Below are positions 41,001 to 50,717 of a stretch of 64,000 nucleotides of DNA, one piece after another (position 1 is the first letter of the stretch; every line of letters begins with the position of its first letter). The position numbers were made by a program, and so were the translations under genes. The stretch covers positions 310,001 to 374,000 of the forward strand of contig NW_020289991.1 of the NCBI RefSeq assembly GCF_003144245.1. Direction: 5' to 3'. The notes under the pieces were generated by a model that was not told the DNA's origin, searched no databases, and saw nothing but the letters and a program-made list of their open reading frames with translations. The stretch comes from Jaminaea rosea. Lineage: Eukaryota; Basidiomycota; Exobasidiomycetes; Microstromatales.

Positions 41001-41828
41001 ACACTCATTGATCTGGCTCGCATCTCGACGGAGAAGGCCATCGCTGCGGCGGACGACGCAAAGCGCAACGAGAAAGATGTGACTGCGCCATCAGCTCTTC
41101 CTCGCTCTTTCGCCAATACCCGCGTCGGATCAGGTCAGAGCAAAGCCGCACTGCGATCCACTGGCCTCAAGCCCATCCAGATCTCCAAGTCTGGCTTCCT
41201 ACCGTATCGTTCGCTAGCAGACGGGACATCCACGCCTCCGGCAACAGCTCACAGCAACGGCTCTTCAGACGCGCCCATTGTGCCACCCAAGAGCGCCGGC
41301 AGCCTCGTCCCGCCTCGCAGCGTGGTACCTCGTCGTTCCTTCTCAGCGCAAGACGCCGAGTCTTCTCCGCTGCCCTCGCCGTCGCATCCTCGCCACGCGG
41401 GCGCAGAGGGTGGGACGACCGCCTTCCTTACCTCTCCCTCCGAGGCCAGCTCGACTACGCAACTGGTCTCGCGTCTTCGCTCCCTTGAATCGCAGCTGCA
41501 CACACTGCGATCTGGCAAACGTGCGGCGATGGAGCGCTGTGAGGCTCTCGAGGCTAAGGTTGTTGAGATGGAGACAGAGCTCGAAGAGGGAAGGAAGAGG
41601 GAGGTGCGATGGTTGGAGGGCATGAATGACGCGAGTGCAGCCAACGCTAGCACGATCGTCGGCCAAGGAGCGGCGCCCGGTTCAAATGCCATGACGCCTT
41701 CGACGTCCGGTCAGCAGCTCGCGGTGAGAGGGGATTCGCCCAATCGCAGCCCGTCGCCGCGGCTCTTCAACATCGCTTTGCCCGTTTTGAGCGGCTGGGG
41801 TGGTGCGGGCACGAGTGCGCCCAATTGA
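38067..41828 (+). CDS. Uds1-domain coiled-coil protein (up-regulated during septation family)
   Basis: Single exon, 1253 residues. After a Ser/Pro-rich N-terminus of about 330 residues comes a Uds1-type region (about 335-530): TAYLLNSLLSSQASIEITSS, VEDYEFAKRELKRLQDRLSD and a second helix, EQVDRIVDEVMVLQDKIDTL. A long heptad-like coiled coil follows (about 550-930; for example LAASKRANADLQARLDELER and VQELQDRVSVMTRENEELRE). A second, shorter coil lies near the C-terminus (VSRLRSLESQLHTLRSGKRA). A 36-bp exact duplication sits in the first coil. Family members in fission yeast are linked to septation; a cytoskeletal or septum role here is inferred from that. Confidence 0.72.
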   Translation: MAKSRQLKATPAAASSPAYDYLPPHNARPGPSHSPNANTNKPLPKVTYRKPPPSSAAAAGGSSSSAFSKPLPPPDPSPVRPRPPRPDSAMSTSTAYSARGAIVHTASRAVPVKKGKVLNVRRGSNREQERSSSSSPPLERPPSDRDSLASLTDDGGQGDAASEYDPDEAVVLQEQPRRRGPPAKLDVARARATTNYDSLPSPQASLNYPSPTEGVGRSTKSNSTLSINVAGMSTSASHGSAGTGKGLPKRASKSATTALPQMPQRSPSTYSGDGSAPQTTGQWASLVEEPDSFETDANLAKLAAWSASTSSQPKQAVEAARPPQPRASQNGAPRSTAYLLNSLLSSQASIEITSSFTQPPFASVEDYEFAKRELKRLQDRLSDKKSRLRTLKRVRGAVGKLAKASSPSRSTSINGINTPLGTLSELPASSSDLSVASTAARSRKPTLTSSHQHSRNLSNVTSFSTTTESLGPGGSSAAFESAAEQVDRIVDEVMVLQDKIDTLKTRMREHVARVLLERCEALESGGHEPEQQQQGDEEATSGASRAELEEATSGASRAELEEVRQRHEETQRTLAELQMSHEQAQSTLSQAQLSLSERDSALAASKRANADLQARLDELERNGRASSARQAKLEADLASSQSQHESLSSTLSSLRSEHDALRGKHDTVTRDFEAARATQGDSSSQAAAAQARYEELELAVSAERKIMAERDALFHAFEARLERAEGTLREQDRRCAALLGKSEGREELDDFLAKIRGGGAKAKEKTAGQDIDALLSSLGQHVEDLADELARRHRDDSYSFNGGATDDYSRADELGELLEQSRSEATRLRAQVEDSRLQIEALNSTLNRPDSTSRVVSARLSTKPMHGRSFSSASSTHQVQELQDRVSVMTRENEELRERLASRSAGSDSSLVKVGGSDDGRSEYDPPPPLPPLVASFEKLLPEGLTQRMDLQAFLTAINQVPATKATPTSSVLLTRLHTLIDLARISTEKAIAAADDAKRNEKDVTAPSALPRSFANTRVGSGQSKAALRSTGLKPIQISKSGFLPYRSLADGTSTPPATAHSNGSSDAPIVPPKSAGSLVPPRSVVPRRSFSAQDAESSPLPSPSHPRHAGAEGGTTAFLTSPSEASSTTQLVSRLRSLESQLHTLRSGKRAAMERCEALEAKVVEMETELEEGRKREVRWLEGMNDASAANASTIVGQGAAPGSNAMTPSTSGQQLAVRGDSPNRSPSPRLFNIALPVLSGWGGAGTSAPN
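39674..39745 (+). repeat. In-frame tandem duplication, 2 x 36 bp
   Basis: Two perfect adjacent copies encoding EEATSGASRAEL, followed by 8 bp of a third copy. The unit preserves the reading frame but inserts 12 residues into a predicted coiled coil. Confidence 0.95.
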
Positions 41829-41955
41829 TTGAGAGCCAGGAGGGAAAAGGAGAAGGGACAGCATTCGCGGAAATCACAGCATCATTTTGTCACCGTCCCC
41901 TGCCATCATCTAGTGTCCCTTAACTTAATATGTAATTGCAACTGTGCGCAACTGC

Positions 41956-44493
41956 CTATCTTCTGCCTCCCCAGTGTGAGCTGTAGTCTGACGGCAATGC
42001 CTCTGGCTCGAGTGTCGCAAGGGTGCCGCTCGCCCCGCTGTTGCTGAGCGAGTGGGTGCGAGAGTGCGTCTGCTCGTCTGAGTCGACGTCATCGACGTCA
42101 TCGACGTCGCCCGCTGAATCCTCCTCCTCTTCGTCATCCTCACTCAGGCTCATTTGATGGAAGAAGCGCCGATCGACCTCTTCGGGTGGTGTCGTCGGAG
42201 GCTGCGGCGTTTCTGCCTGCTTCCCCTTGCCCGCCAGCTGGAACATCCGTCTCGCCTTGGCCTTGTTCCCACCAGGCGAGGCATCGGACGCAAATCCACT
42301 CTCTGAGCCATCATGAGCAGTGCTTCTCCCCCCCTCGCTGCGTGGCGGGCGCAGCGTTGAGCCTCCCCCACCACTCAGACGGCTGCTTCTCGCCCCGCGG
42401 ATCGTAGCACTTCCTCCGCCCCACGAGCTGCTCGTCGTCTCGTCGCCGTTGTCGATGCCGTCCGATGAGGGCTGATAGAGCTGCAGGAGCGATGACGAAT
42501 GGAAGACGCGCGGGCGTGGTCGAGAAGAGGGTCCTGCTGCGGCTGCGGACGATGAAGAGGAAGATGCCGGCGTCACTCGACCGCCTGTGTTTGCTGGGCT
42601 GGTGCGGTGGCTTGCGACGCTGCTACCTGGGCCAGTGGATGCGAGGAGTGGCGACCGGCCAGAGAGGATGGAAGAGGAGGCGGAAGAGTTGGAGCGGGTG
42701 AGGCCCGGCATGAGGAGCGTCGGAGCGGGTGCAGTGGGGTGACGAGAAATGGCAGGCGCCGCTTGGGTGCCCATTGACCGTCTCGCGTTGATCCTTTGGG
42801 CCGCTGCACTCGCATTGCCTGCAGAGCGAGTGGATCTAGGTCCGCGGTTAGACTTGATCGTCTTGCTTCTCGATGGAGCGTCGCGGCCATCGTCATCGAA
42901 GATGCTGCGTGGTGCCATGCTGGCAAGCTCAAAGGCTTCGCTGTTGAATTCGGCGTCTGGTGGAGGGTAGCCGAACCTGCTGAAGTCGTCGCTCGTCGCC
43001 GGAGCGCGATTCTCCTGACCAGGGTCCTCATCATCAACATCATCGGCGTCGGATTGTGTGCCCTCTTCCTCGCTCTCAACCTCTGCAGCATCCGCTTCTT
43101 GGTCGACGAGACCGTCATCTTCAGCCTCGTCCATGATGCCCTCCTCCTCCTCCTCTCCCGCAGGCTGGACCATCTCGCCCTGGTCCTGCTCATCTGCCGC
43201 CTCTCTCGTGTCCTGCGGCGCCTCTTGCTCTTCATGCTCCTCCGCGTCATCGTCCAGCAACCCTCCCAAACCTCTGCCTCTTGATGTGCCGGCAATGGCT
43301 CCCACTCCACCAAAGCCGTCCATGGCGCTTCTCCGCAGCCCCTTGAGACCCTTGAAGCCGCGCCCATCTTTTGGCACCCTGACTTCGTCTTCTCGCAGGC
43401 CATATGTTGGATCGTAGGAGTCGGCACCCTCTTGATAGTAGTCTGACAGAGGCGGAGGAATATCGGCTGTGGGTGGAGATGGAGGCCTGGGCGTCGGCTT
43501 TGTGCGCGATGGAGGTGCCGCTGAGGAAGAGCGTGGGGCAGCAGGCGGCCTTTTGTGAGGCGACTTTGGTGATGCTGGAGACTGGGATGGAGGTGCCGCC
43601 GGGACTGATGCTGCGCTGCTCCTCTTCCTCGTACGCGTGCCATTCGATTTGGAAGGTCCTGCAACCGCGGCTTGATCCTCTGCCACCTTTCCCTCGCTCG
43701 CCTTGTTCCTGCCACTGAGCCAAGTCTGGCTGAGTCGATGAATGATGCCGGGCAAGTCTTCGCGAAATACCTCCTTGAGCTGTCCCTCGATCTCTTGCTG
43801 GAGATATTTTGCTACCACGGCAACGCTATCGAAAGTGCTCGAGACCTGGACGCTCTCTAGCGGGTCGTTCTTGAAGACGAGGGTAATGCCTTTGCTCTTG
43901 GAGACGACGAGGACGATGATGGCTCGCAGGCGGACGTGGGAGAGGGTGAGCCGCATGGGCACGATCAGGGGTGTGGCGGCAAAGAGGATTCCCTGGAGAG
44001 AGAGCGCGAGAAGTCAGCATACAGTCACGAGTCATCTCGGGGCTGCTGGCCACCCTTTCGTCTCACCCTTCCAGAGGCAAAGGGCGTAAAGGTCTCTTCG
44101 CTCGTCGTTGAAGCACGAGCATCACTGGGGGCTGCTCCTCCGCTCAATGGATTGACTTGTACCCTCGTCTGTACGACCACATGAGCATCTCCAGCGTATG
44201 TCAGCCGAAAGATGCCGCGAAATCGTCTGTGTGAGCAACGGTGCAGCATCGTCAGCTTGTGTGATGCATTGACTCCCACACATCTCGCGTGCAACTCACT
44301 CCCTGCCTAGCTCTCCGATTTCCAAGATCTCCAGGTCAGGTGGGACGCTGCCCATGTTGAGCTCCGTGACCTCGATGTCATCTGCAATGACTTTCGGCTT
44401 GGGACCGCGATTCAATGCTGAGGTGAGGAGGGACAGGGCATGTGCGTGGAACGAGGGCGAAAAGGGCGATGGCCACTCGAAGTTGAATGACAT
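41956..44493 (-). CDS. MDM34: Mdm34 (Mmm2), outer-membrane subunit of ERMES
   Basis: SMP-domain subunit of the ER-mitochondria encounter structure, which moves lipids between the two membranes. Exons are 44493-44300, 44226-44067 and 43992-41956, with introns of 73 bp (44227-44299) and 74 bp (43993-44066), giving 796 residues. The SMP domain is nearly textbook: [48 protein letters not shown] joined to [35 protein letters not shown] and [40 protein letters not shown] and LPGIIHRLS come next. The remaining 550 residues are disordered, acidic and Ser/Pro-rich, longer than in yeast (459 residues in total). A 9-bp repeat near the 3' end encodes DVDDVDDVD. Confidence 0.95.
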
Positions 44494-44779
44494 GTTGTGT
44501 GGCGTGGCGCGATCCTCTCCTGGATTATCTTGATGCTGCTCTGCCGGGTATCATCGTCGTCGCAGCTGAGCCATTTCCAGGAACTCGGCGAGCGGCTGAA
44601 ATGAATGTCGCAGCTCGTTTTGGACGGACTCGACTCGCGACTCAAGCGTCGTCGAATCCCCTTCCGCGTCTGGGCGTGCAGCAAGGCGGCATGTTCTCTA
44701 TCGACGGCCCGCCGCCTATCGTCCTTCTTGACTTCACGCTCCACCCTCACGACATCACGCCGCCAACGCCGCTGCCATC

Positions 44780-46664
44780 ATGGCCTCAACTTCTCAACAA
44801 CAACAAGAACAGCAGCCACCGGGTCTCACACCCGACCAAGTATCCCTCTTCACATGCCTCAGCGCATACACCGACGCACTCGATGCCCTGCCCCTCGACC
44901 TCACTCGCTCCTTCTCTGACCTCCGCGAGCTCGATGCCGTCTTGGGTCCACACGTCGCCTCCCTCGTCGCGAGGATCCACCAGCTCACAGATGTAGTGAC
45001 GTCGGCAAGTCGAGGACAGCTGCATCAGGGAGCTGAGATTAGTGCAGGGCAGCGACTGCTGCTGCTCAAGGAATGCGCCGAAGAGGCCAGAGCATACAAG
45101 ATGGGTCAGTGCCAACTCGTCAGAGACTTCGCTGCATTCCGCTGACTCCATCACCCTTTGCTACGCAATGCTGACAGGCGGAGAAGACAAGATTCGTGTC
45201 GCCCTCAACACATGCGAGACAATTCTCTCTCACACAGACTATATAGACGCTATCCTGGACCAGCTCTCCTCCCTCCCCGAAATTGCCGCCATCCTCGAGC
45301 CCTCAGGCGGCAAGCGATCTCACGTCGCCGGCGAGCTGAGTGACGGCACTCCCATCACCCTCGCCAGTGCCAATGCTGCCACTTTAATGGCTGGAGGATC
45401 GGGCATTTTCGCCAACACTGGGAGCCAGGCTGTAGCCGCTGCGGCTGCCGTTGCGGCCTTGAGCGCGGGCAATGCGAGCATGGCGACCTTGGCTGCGCAA
45501 GACGGCCTCAGCGGTGTCACTGTGCCTACGGGAAAGAAGAGCATCGGTACAGGGGCTGGAGCTGCAGCCAAGAGGAAGACGGACGCGGCTGCAGCGGGAG
45601 GAGCAGCATCAGCTACAGCTTCATCGTCCAAGGCAGGTGCAGGGGGGGCTGGCTCAGGTGCAGTCAAGAAGCGTAAGACGGCTGGCGATGCGGATGGAAG
45701 CAAGAAGGGAAGCGCCGCTACTGGAGCAGCCTCTTCATCGTCTGGCGCAGCATCTCGCAAGAAGGCTTCAGCTGCAGCAGGTTCACCTGGCTCACCGGCG
45801 CTGGGAGGCAAGCGTGCCGCAGACGACGATCGAGCCTCCTCCGCCGCCTCGTCTCGCGCAGCTCGAGCTGCCTCCGAACTCGAAGAGGTCCGTTCATCTG
45901 GCACTCGCTCTAGACCGGCTAGAGCACCTCGTGCTACGGGCGGAAGCGGGTTGCGACGTCGCCTTGATGATGGCGACGAGGACGGCGATGATGGCGGGGA
46001 CGAAGGAGATGGACGTGGCCACAGCGATGAAGCAGGTGAAGACGGACGCGGCGAAGGCAGCAGCAGCGCTCTCGGCCTCAGCATGGGCGATAAAGATGAA
46101 GACTCACCAGGCCCGGCAGGTCGTCGCTTTGACTCTCCTCGCTCTTCTCACCAAGGCGGCACTGGACGCAACCGCAAGGATGACGCCAAGGGACGACGTG
46201 GTCGCGCAACCAAGGGCGAAGGTGACGATGACGCTGACGATGGGGCTTCATATGCTGGCAGCATGGCGATGAGCCAATCGGCCTCACAGCTACACCACAG
46301 CCTCTCTGGCCACGACAGCACTCTGACCTCAGCAGCTTCCGACCGAGGACTTGGAGGCAGTGCTGGCGACGGAAGCGGTGCAGGCGAAGTGGACGAACGA
46401 CGCTACTGCTTCTGTGAGAACGTCTCGTACGGCGACATGATTGGTTGCGACGACGATGGATGTACGCGCGAGTGGTTCCACCTCGAGTGCGTAGGGTTGA
46501 AGGAGCCACCTAGTGGGACGTGGTATTGTGATGATTGCCTCGAGAGGCGGGGCAAGAGGCGAGGGGGTAAAGCAAAGGTGGTCAGAAGTGAAGGCAAGTG
46601 GGGCGGTGGGGGTCATGAGGTCAGCGGTGGGAATGGCAAGTCGAGCAAGGGTGGTAGGCGATGA
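44780..46664 (+). CDS. ING-family PHD-finger protein (Yng2/Pho23-like)
   Basis: Chromatin reader subunit of a histone acetyltransferase or deacetylase complex. Exons are 44780-45104 and 45178-46664, with a 73-bp intron 45105-45177 (donor GTCAGT, weaker than usual), giving 603 residues. The N-terminal ING helices include LDLTRSFSDLRELDAVL and, across the splice, YKMGGEDKIRVALNTCETIL. A very long Ala/Ser/Gly/Lys-rich linker of about 350 residues follows. The C-terminal PHD finger is complete: CFCENVSYGDMIGCDDDGC, REWFHLECVGL and WYCDDC, the C4HC3 pattern that in ING proteins binds trimethylated H3K4. Which of the three fungal ING proteins it corresponds to cannot be decided by eye; the layout is compatible with Yng2 of NuA4. 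Confidence 0.88.
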
Positions 46665-46746
46665 GGCATGGCGTGGCGTGGCGCGGCGCGCAGACACATG
46701 GTGAATTTTGAGCAATGCATGCAGCGCAGCGTTAGGTGACATGTCT

Positions 46747-47838
46747 TTACTTCCTGCGCCCTCCCTTCTTGGCTGCTGCTGCGTTGGACTTCTTAACAGC
46801 GCTGCTCTTTGCACTCGATGCGTCCTCTGGCATAGCCGGTTGAGATGCGGGATCCTGACCCTTTCTACCACCCGAAACGAGATGCTTTGCTAGTCTGGCA
46901 GGCCAAAGAGTGGCCATCGTTGGCTTGTGCAAGGCGCTCTCCTCGTTGAGCTCGGTCCACTCTCCGGTGGCATCGTCCGATGCCCACACGATGCTCTCTC
47001 CGTCTGGCTCGCGAGTGACGAGGAGGTCAAGGGCAGGTCCTCCGATTTGAGGGGCGAGTTCTGGATTGGCGACTCCCTGCTTGACTGATCGCTCGACTGC
47101 GTCCCAGTCGACGTTGCCAGCTGCGACGTCCTTGTGAGCAGGTGGTGGTGGGAGGGAAGCCCCGGCGTTGAGGCTGACTCGCACCTTCTTCTCAGCCGGC
47201 GCACGAACAGGAGCAGCTGGGTCAAGCCAGATTTGATAGAATCGTGGTCCCCAAGCAATGAATCGTGCCGCCCTCTGAAGCTGATGAATGCGCTTTGCAT
47301 CGCGCGAATAATTTACTCGCTTGACGAGAAGCTCCATGGACGTGGCGATCAAGACGAGGAAGAAGAGTGTGGTGCCAAAGCCTGGCCTCCATCGCACGTA
47401 GTACCAGCCAGTACCACGCCACTTTGGGAAGCCCGTTGACAAGAAGTGGTCATATCGGTCCTTGCGCGCGTCTCGAAGGATCTTGATGACGAGGCCAAGT
47501 TGTTCGAAGCGCTTGGATGCTTGAGGATCTTGGGGATGCTTGTCTGGGTGAAGCTCGACGGAGCGTTTGCGGTAGGCGGACTTGATCTCGCTGGCTGTAG
47601 CGGACGAAGTGAGGTTGAGGAGCGAGTAGAATGTGGTACCCTTGCCCGTTGTGGCCTCGAGGGAGGATTGTAGGTCGAAGATCTGTGGGAGGTGCGGGGC
47701 AGAAACAAGTCAGCTCAAGGCCACTGAGCTGCTGAGCCTCATGAGGGTGCTCACTTCGTAATCAGTCTGCTCCCATGCGCGAGCTGCAGTCGCCAGGACC
47801 AGCAAGCCCAAAAGAGCCACGAGCGAGAAGAGTCTCAT
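46747..47838 (-). CDS. ERJ5: ER membrane J-domain protein (Erj5/DNAJC1-like)
   Basis: Co-chaperone for the luminal Hsp70 (Kar2/BiP). Exons are 47838-47755 and 47682-46747, with a 72-bp intron 47683-47754 (phase 0), giving 339 residues. Exon 1 is a signal peptide (LFSLVALLGLLVLATAARA). Exon 2 opens with the J domain: YSLLNLTSSATASEIKSAYR, then KRSVELHPDKHPQDPQASKR with the essential HPD, and LRDARKDRYDHFLSTGFP. One transmembrane segment (TTLFFLVLIATSMELLV) and a basic cytosolic tail ending KKGGRRK follow. Signal peptide, luminal J domain and type I anchor are the Erj5 layout. The 3' end lies only about 80 bp from that of the converging ING gene. Confidence 0.87.
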
Positions 47839-47871
47839 CGTCGACGCCGTGGTGGTGTTGATGGAGGGCGA

Positions 47872-47895
47872 AGCTTCGCAGCTTCGCAGCTTCGC
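47872..47895. repeat. Tandem repeat, 3 x 8 bp (agcttcgc) in the ERJ5 leader
   Basis: Three exact copies about 35 bp upstream of the ERJ5 start codon. Likely slippage in the 5' leader; a regulatory role is not shown. Confidence 0.8.
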
Positions 47896-48132
47896 GGCTT
47901 GGCAGCGTGGCTCGCGCTCGCACCCACGTCGTCCAACCAACCAACTCCCAACTCCAACCTTGGAGATGAGCCACGGCATAGGCGAGTCCAGTCGACGACG
48001 AGTGGAGCCCGCCCGCCCTGCCTCCCTGTCCGCCCTCCGTGAAATGTGAATGCGGCCGCCGGTGAGCGAGGTCAAGGGCTCAACGTGCTGCTGCACTGAC
48101 TCCTCTCTCCATCACCCTCGACAGCATACACG

Positions 48133-50283
48133 ATGGCATCCTCGATCATGGATTTTGTTCCCCGCGGAGCAGCTTACGCGGGCGCACCAGACAATTACGG
48201 CACAGAGCATACCAAGTCGCGCATTCAAGTTGATGAGGACAAGGGCATCACCGTCTTCTCACCTGATACGTACTCGCAGGGGGGCCTAGTGCGAATCGCA
48301 CAAGATAGAATCACAAAGCCCGGAACAATCGCCGATCCTACCAGTGATGCCGCTCAAAAGGGAGCTAGAAAACCTGATCCCAAGGCAAAGGGACTGCAGA
48401 TTTGTGCGTAACCTGTTCGTGGCGTGCGATTATATGCACATCGCTGACCCGATTTCGCGCTTGCTAGGGTACGAGGTACACGGCAACGGACCCCAGAAGA
48501 TTGTACTCATCATGGGATTGAACAATTCTGGCTTCGGCTGGCTGGGCCAAGTCGAACACTTCGCTCGCGACCCGCGCTACTCGGTCCTCGTACTCGACAA
48601 TCGCGGCTACGGCAACAGTGAGACACCGACTGCAATGGAGGGCTACAAGACGAGCGAAATGGCTCTTGATGTCCTTGAGGTCTGCGATCATTTGGGGTGG
48701 AAGGAGAAGAGGCAGCTGCACATCACCGGTGTTAGCATGGGCGGCATGATCTCTCTCGAGGTAGCAAGAAAGGCGCCAGAACGTATCGCCTCGCTCTCTC
48801 TCTTGTCAACGACAAGTGGACAGGCAAGAGGCCAAAAGTCCATTGTCACCGGCCTGCCTCCTACAGCTGCCGTCAAGATGATCACGAGGCTCTTGGGAGG
48901 CAAGTGGTTGGGAATGGACTCGGACGAGTACCGCGTGCAACGTGTTGCAGAGACGTTGTTCCCCAAGGCGTGGCTTGATGCAAAGGATGACCATGATCCC
49001 AAGAACAGGTCGCGACGCGAGAACATGCAGGAGGTGAGTCGACCACGCGAAATCAGACTCATCGCAGCCTTACAGTCTAACTCCTTCTCTTTGCCAACCT
49101 GCCGCCAGCTCTTCATGTGGCGCTTCCACTTTGTACGACGTCAACATCCTACGGGCGCCCTCGGCCAGATCCGTGCAGCATCAACGCACCACGTACCCAA
49201 TGCCGTTCTCCTCACCATCGACAGCTCCGTCCCGTCCATCCTCATCGCAACGGGCGATGACGACAATCTCGTCAAGCCAGGCAACTCACGTCACCTCGCC
49301 AAGTGGCTACCTCACGCCAAGCTCGTCGAGATGAAGGGAGTGGGCCATGCAATTCAGCTGCAGGAGACGGACAAGCTTAATACGCTGCTAGAGGAGAACT
49401 ACAAGGAGGGGTGGGAAAAGACCAAGGATGAACGCGGCGTAGAGGCGGCTGGTGAGGATCTTCCCGCTTCTAGGTTGGGGACCAAGGCCCACTGGGATCA
49501 AGTCTACCAGTGAGTGAGTTGCCCCAAGAGTGAGGCGTGGCTGCCGAGAGTCAACGTCAACTCACGTCTGGCAACTTTCCGTCGTTTCACAGACGCGAAG
49601 TGGCCAATTTCTCCGAGGATGGAGACCGTGGCGAAGTTTGGTTTGGCAAGGAGAGCGCCGATGTGATGCTCGACTACCTTCGTGACCATTATCCGGCTGC
49701 CTCCAACCCCCGCATCATGGACCTTGGCACGGGCAACGGACACCTACTCTTCTCCCTCTGCGGCGTACGTGGCGAGGACGAGGATAGCGATGACGAAGAG
49801 GACGAGGATGTCCGAGAAAGGCGTGAAGCGCTGCGCTCTATCACGACTCCCGAACGGATGCTGGGCGTCGACTACTCGCCCGCAAGCATTGAGCTTTGCG
49901 AATCCATTGCCAAGTCGCAAGGGGAGGCAGCAGCTGGCATCAAGTGGCAGACTTCCGACATCCTCAATGCCGCCCAAGTCAAGTCTCTCGGTCACGCCGC
50001 GTGGGATGTCCTCCTCGACAAGGGCACGCTGGATGCCATTGCCCTCTCTTCTCCCTCCGACCTTGCTGCCTATATCACAAATCTCCCGGTCCTCCTCTCC
50101 GCCCGGGGGCTTCTCCTGCTCACCAGCTGCAACTTTACGCCAGAGGAGCTCATCACCCGCGTCGAGGCGGTAACGAAAGGCCAGCTCAAGCATAGAGAGA
50201 CATTGCCGGCGCGCAAAGTCTTCCGCTTCGGTGGCAAGGAGGGAAGCACGACGAGGTGTATCGCCTTTGAGAAGCAGGCGTAG
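48133..50283 (+). CDS. EFM4: Fusion protein: alpha/beta-hydrolase joined to Efm4-type lysine methyltransferase
   Basis: Four exons: 48133-48403, 48468-49033, 49109-49509 and 49593-50283 (introns 64, 75 and 83 bp), 642 residues. Residues about 90-385 are an alpha/beta-hydrolase: WYEVHGNGPQKIVLIMG, nucleophile GVSMGG, acid in ATGDDDNLV and base in GVGHAIQLQ. Without any stop the frame continues into LPASRLGTKAHWDQVYQ, which splices to REVANFSEDGDRGEVWFGKE. This is the N-terminus of Efm4/METTL10, which methylates a lysine of elongation factor eEF1A. The SAM-binding motifs follow: IMDLGTGNGHLLFSL, MLGVDYSPASIELC, LDKGTLDAIALS and LTSCNFTPEEL. No ATG lies between the hydrolase His motif and LGTK, so a separate Efm4 start is not available except at the Met four residues before that His. 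Confidence 0.8.
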
Positions 50284-50717
50284 CGAGGGCCAAGAGGGTA
50301 GATTACGCTTCCCTTCTCGCAGTACTTCTCATAGACGTAGAGCAGAGGACCCCATTTACTGCAATTAATTTCGGTCTCCTGTTGTCAGGCTGCATGCTAG
50401 GCTGCCAAAGAAATCAGACGAGTCGTCGAGGTGATTGGGCCCTTTCGTGCTCGCCTTGCTCGAGCGAGAATGCGTCTCACCCCACTGCCCCCACTCCCTC
50501 TCACTCCTCACGCGCGTCATGGTGATGGTGGTACGTGATTTGATTTGAACATTCTCGCTGAAAGCTTGCGCTGATGACAAGGATCATCAAGGTGGTGCGT
50601 TTGCGCAGAAGCTCGCGAAGAGGGAAAGGTGAAAAAAAAAGGGACTCAAAGGATGACTGAGACGACGGAAACACAACTTTGGCGGCTGCGGACGGGAGAT
50701 CTACGCTGCTGCTGCTC
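50284..50717. other. Intergenic region between two converging genes
   Basis: About 430 bp of 3' flanks for the fusion gene and Argonaute, including an A-run near 50632-50640. No gene seen; two tRNA-like fragments were rejected. Confidence 0.4.

Noticed and set aside
42573-43715. 380-codon minus-strand frame overlapping MDM34 exon 3
   Set aside because: Out of frame with the Mdm34 coding sequence, compositionally biased (Arg/Pro/His) and without recognisable domains.
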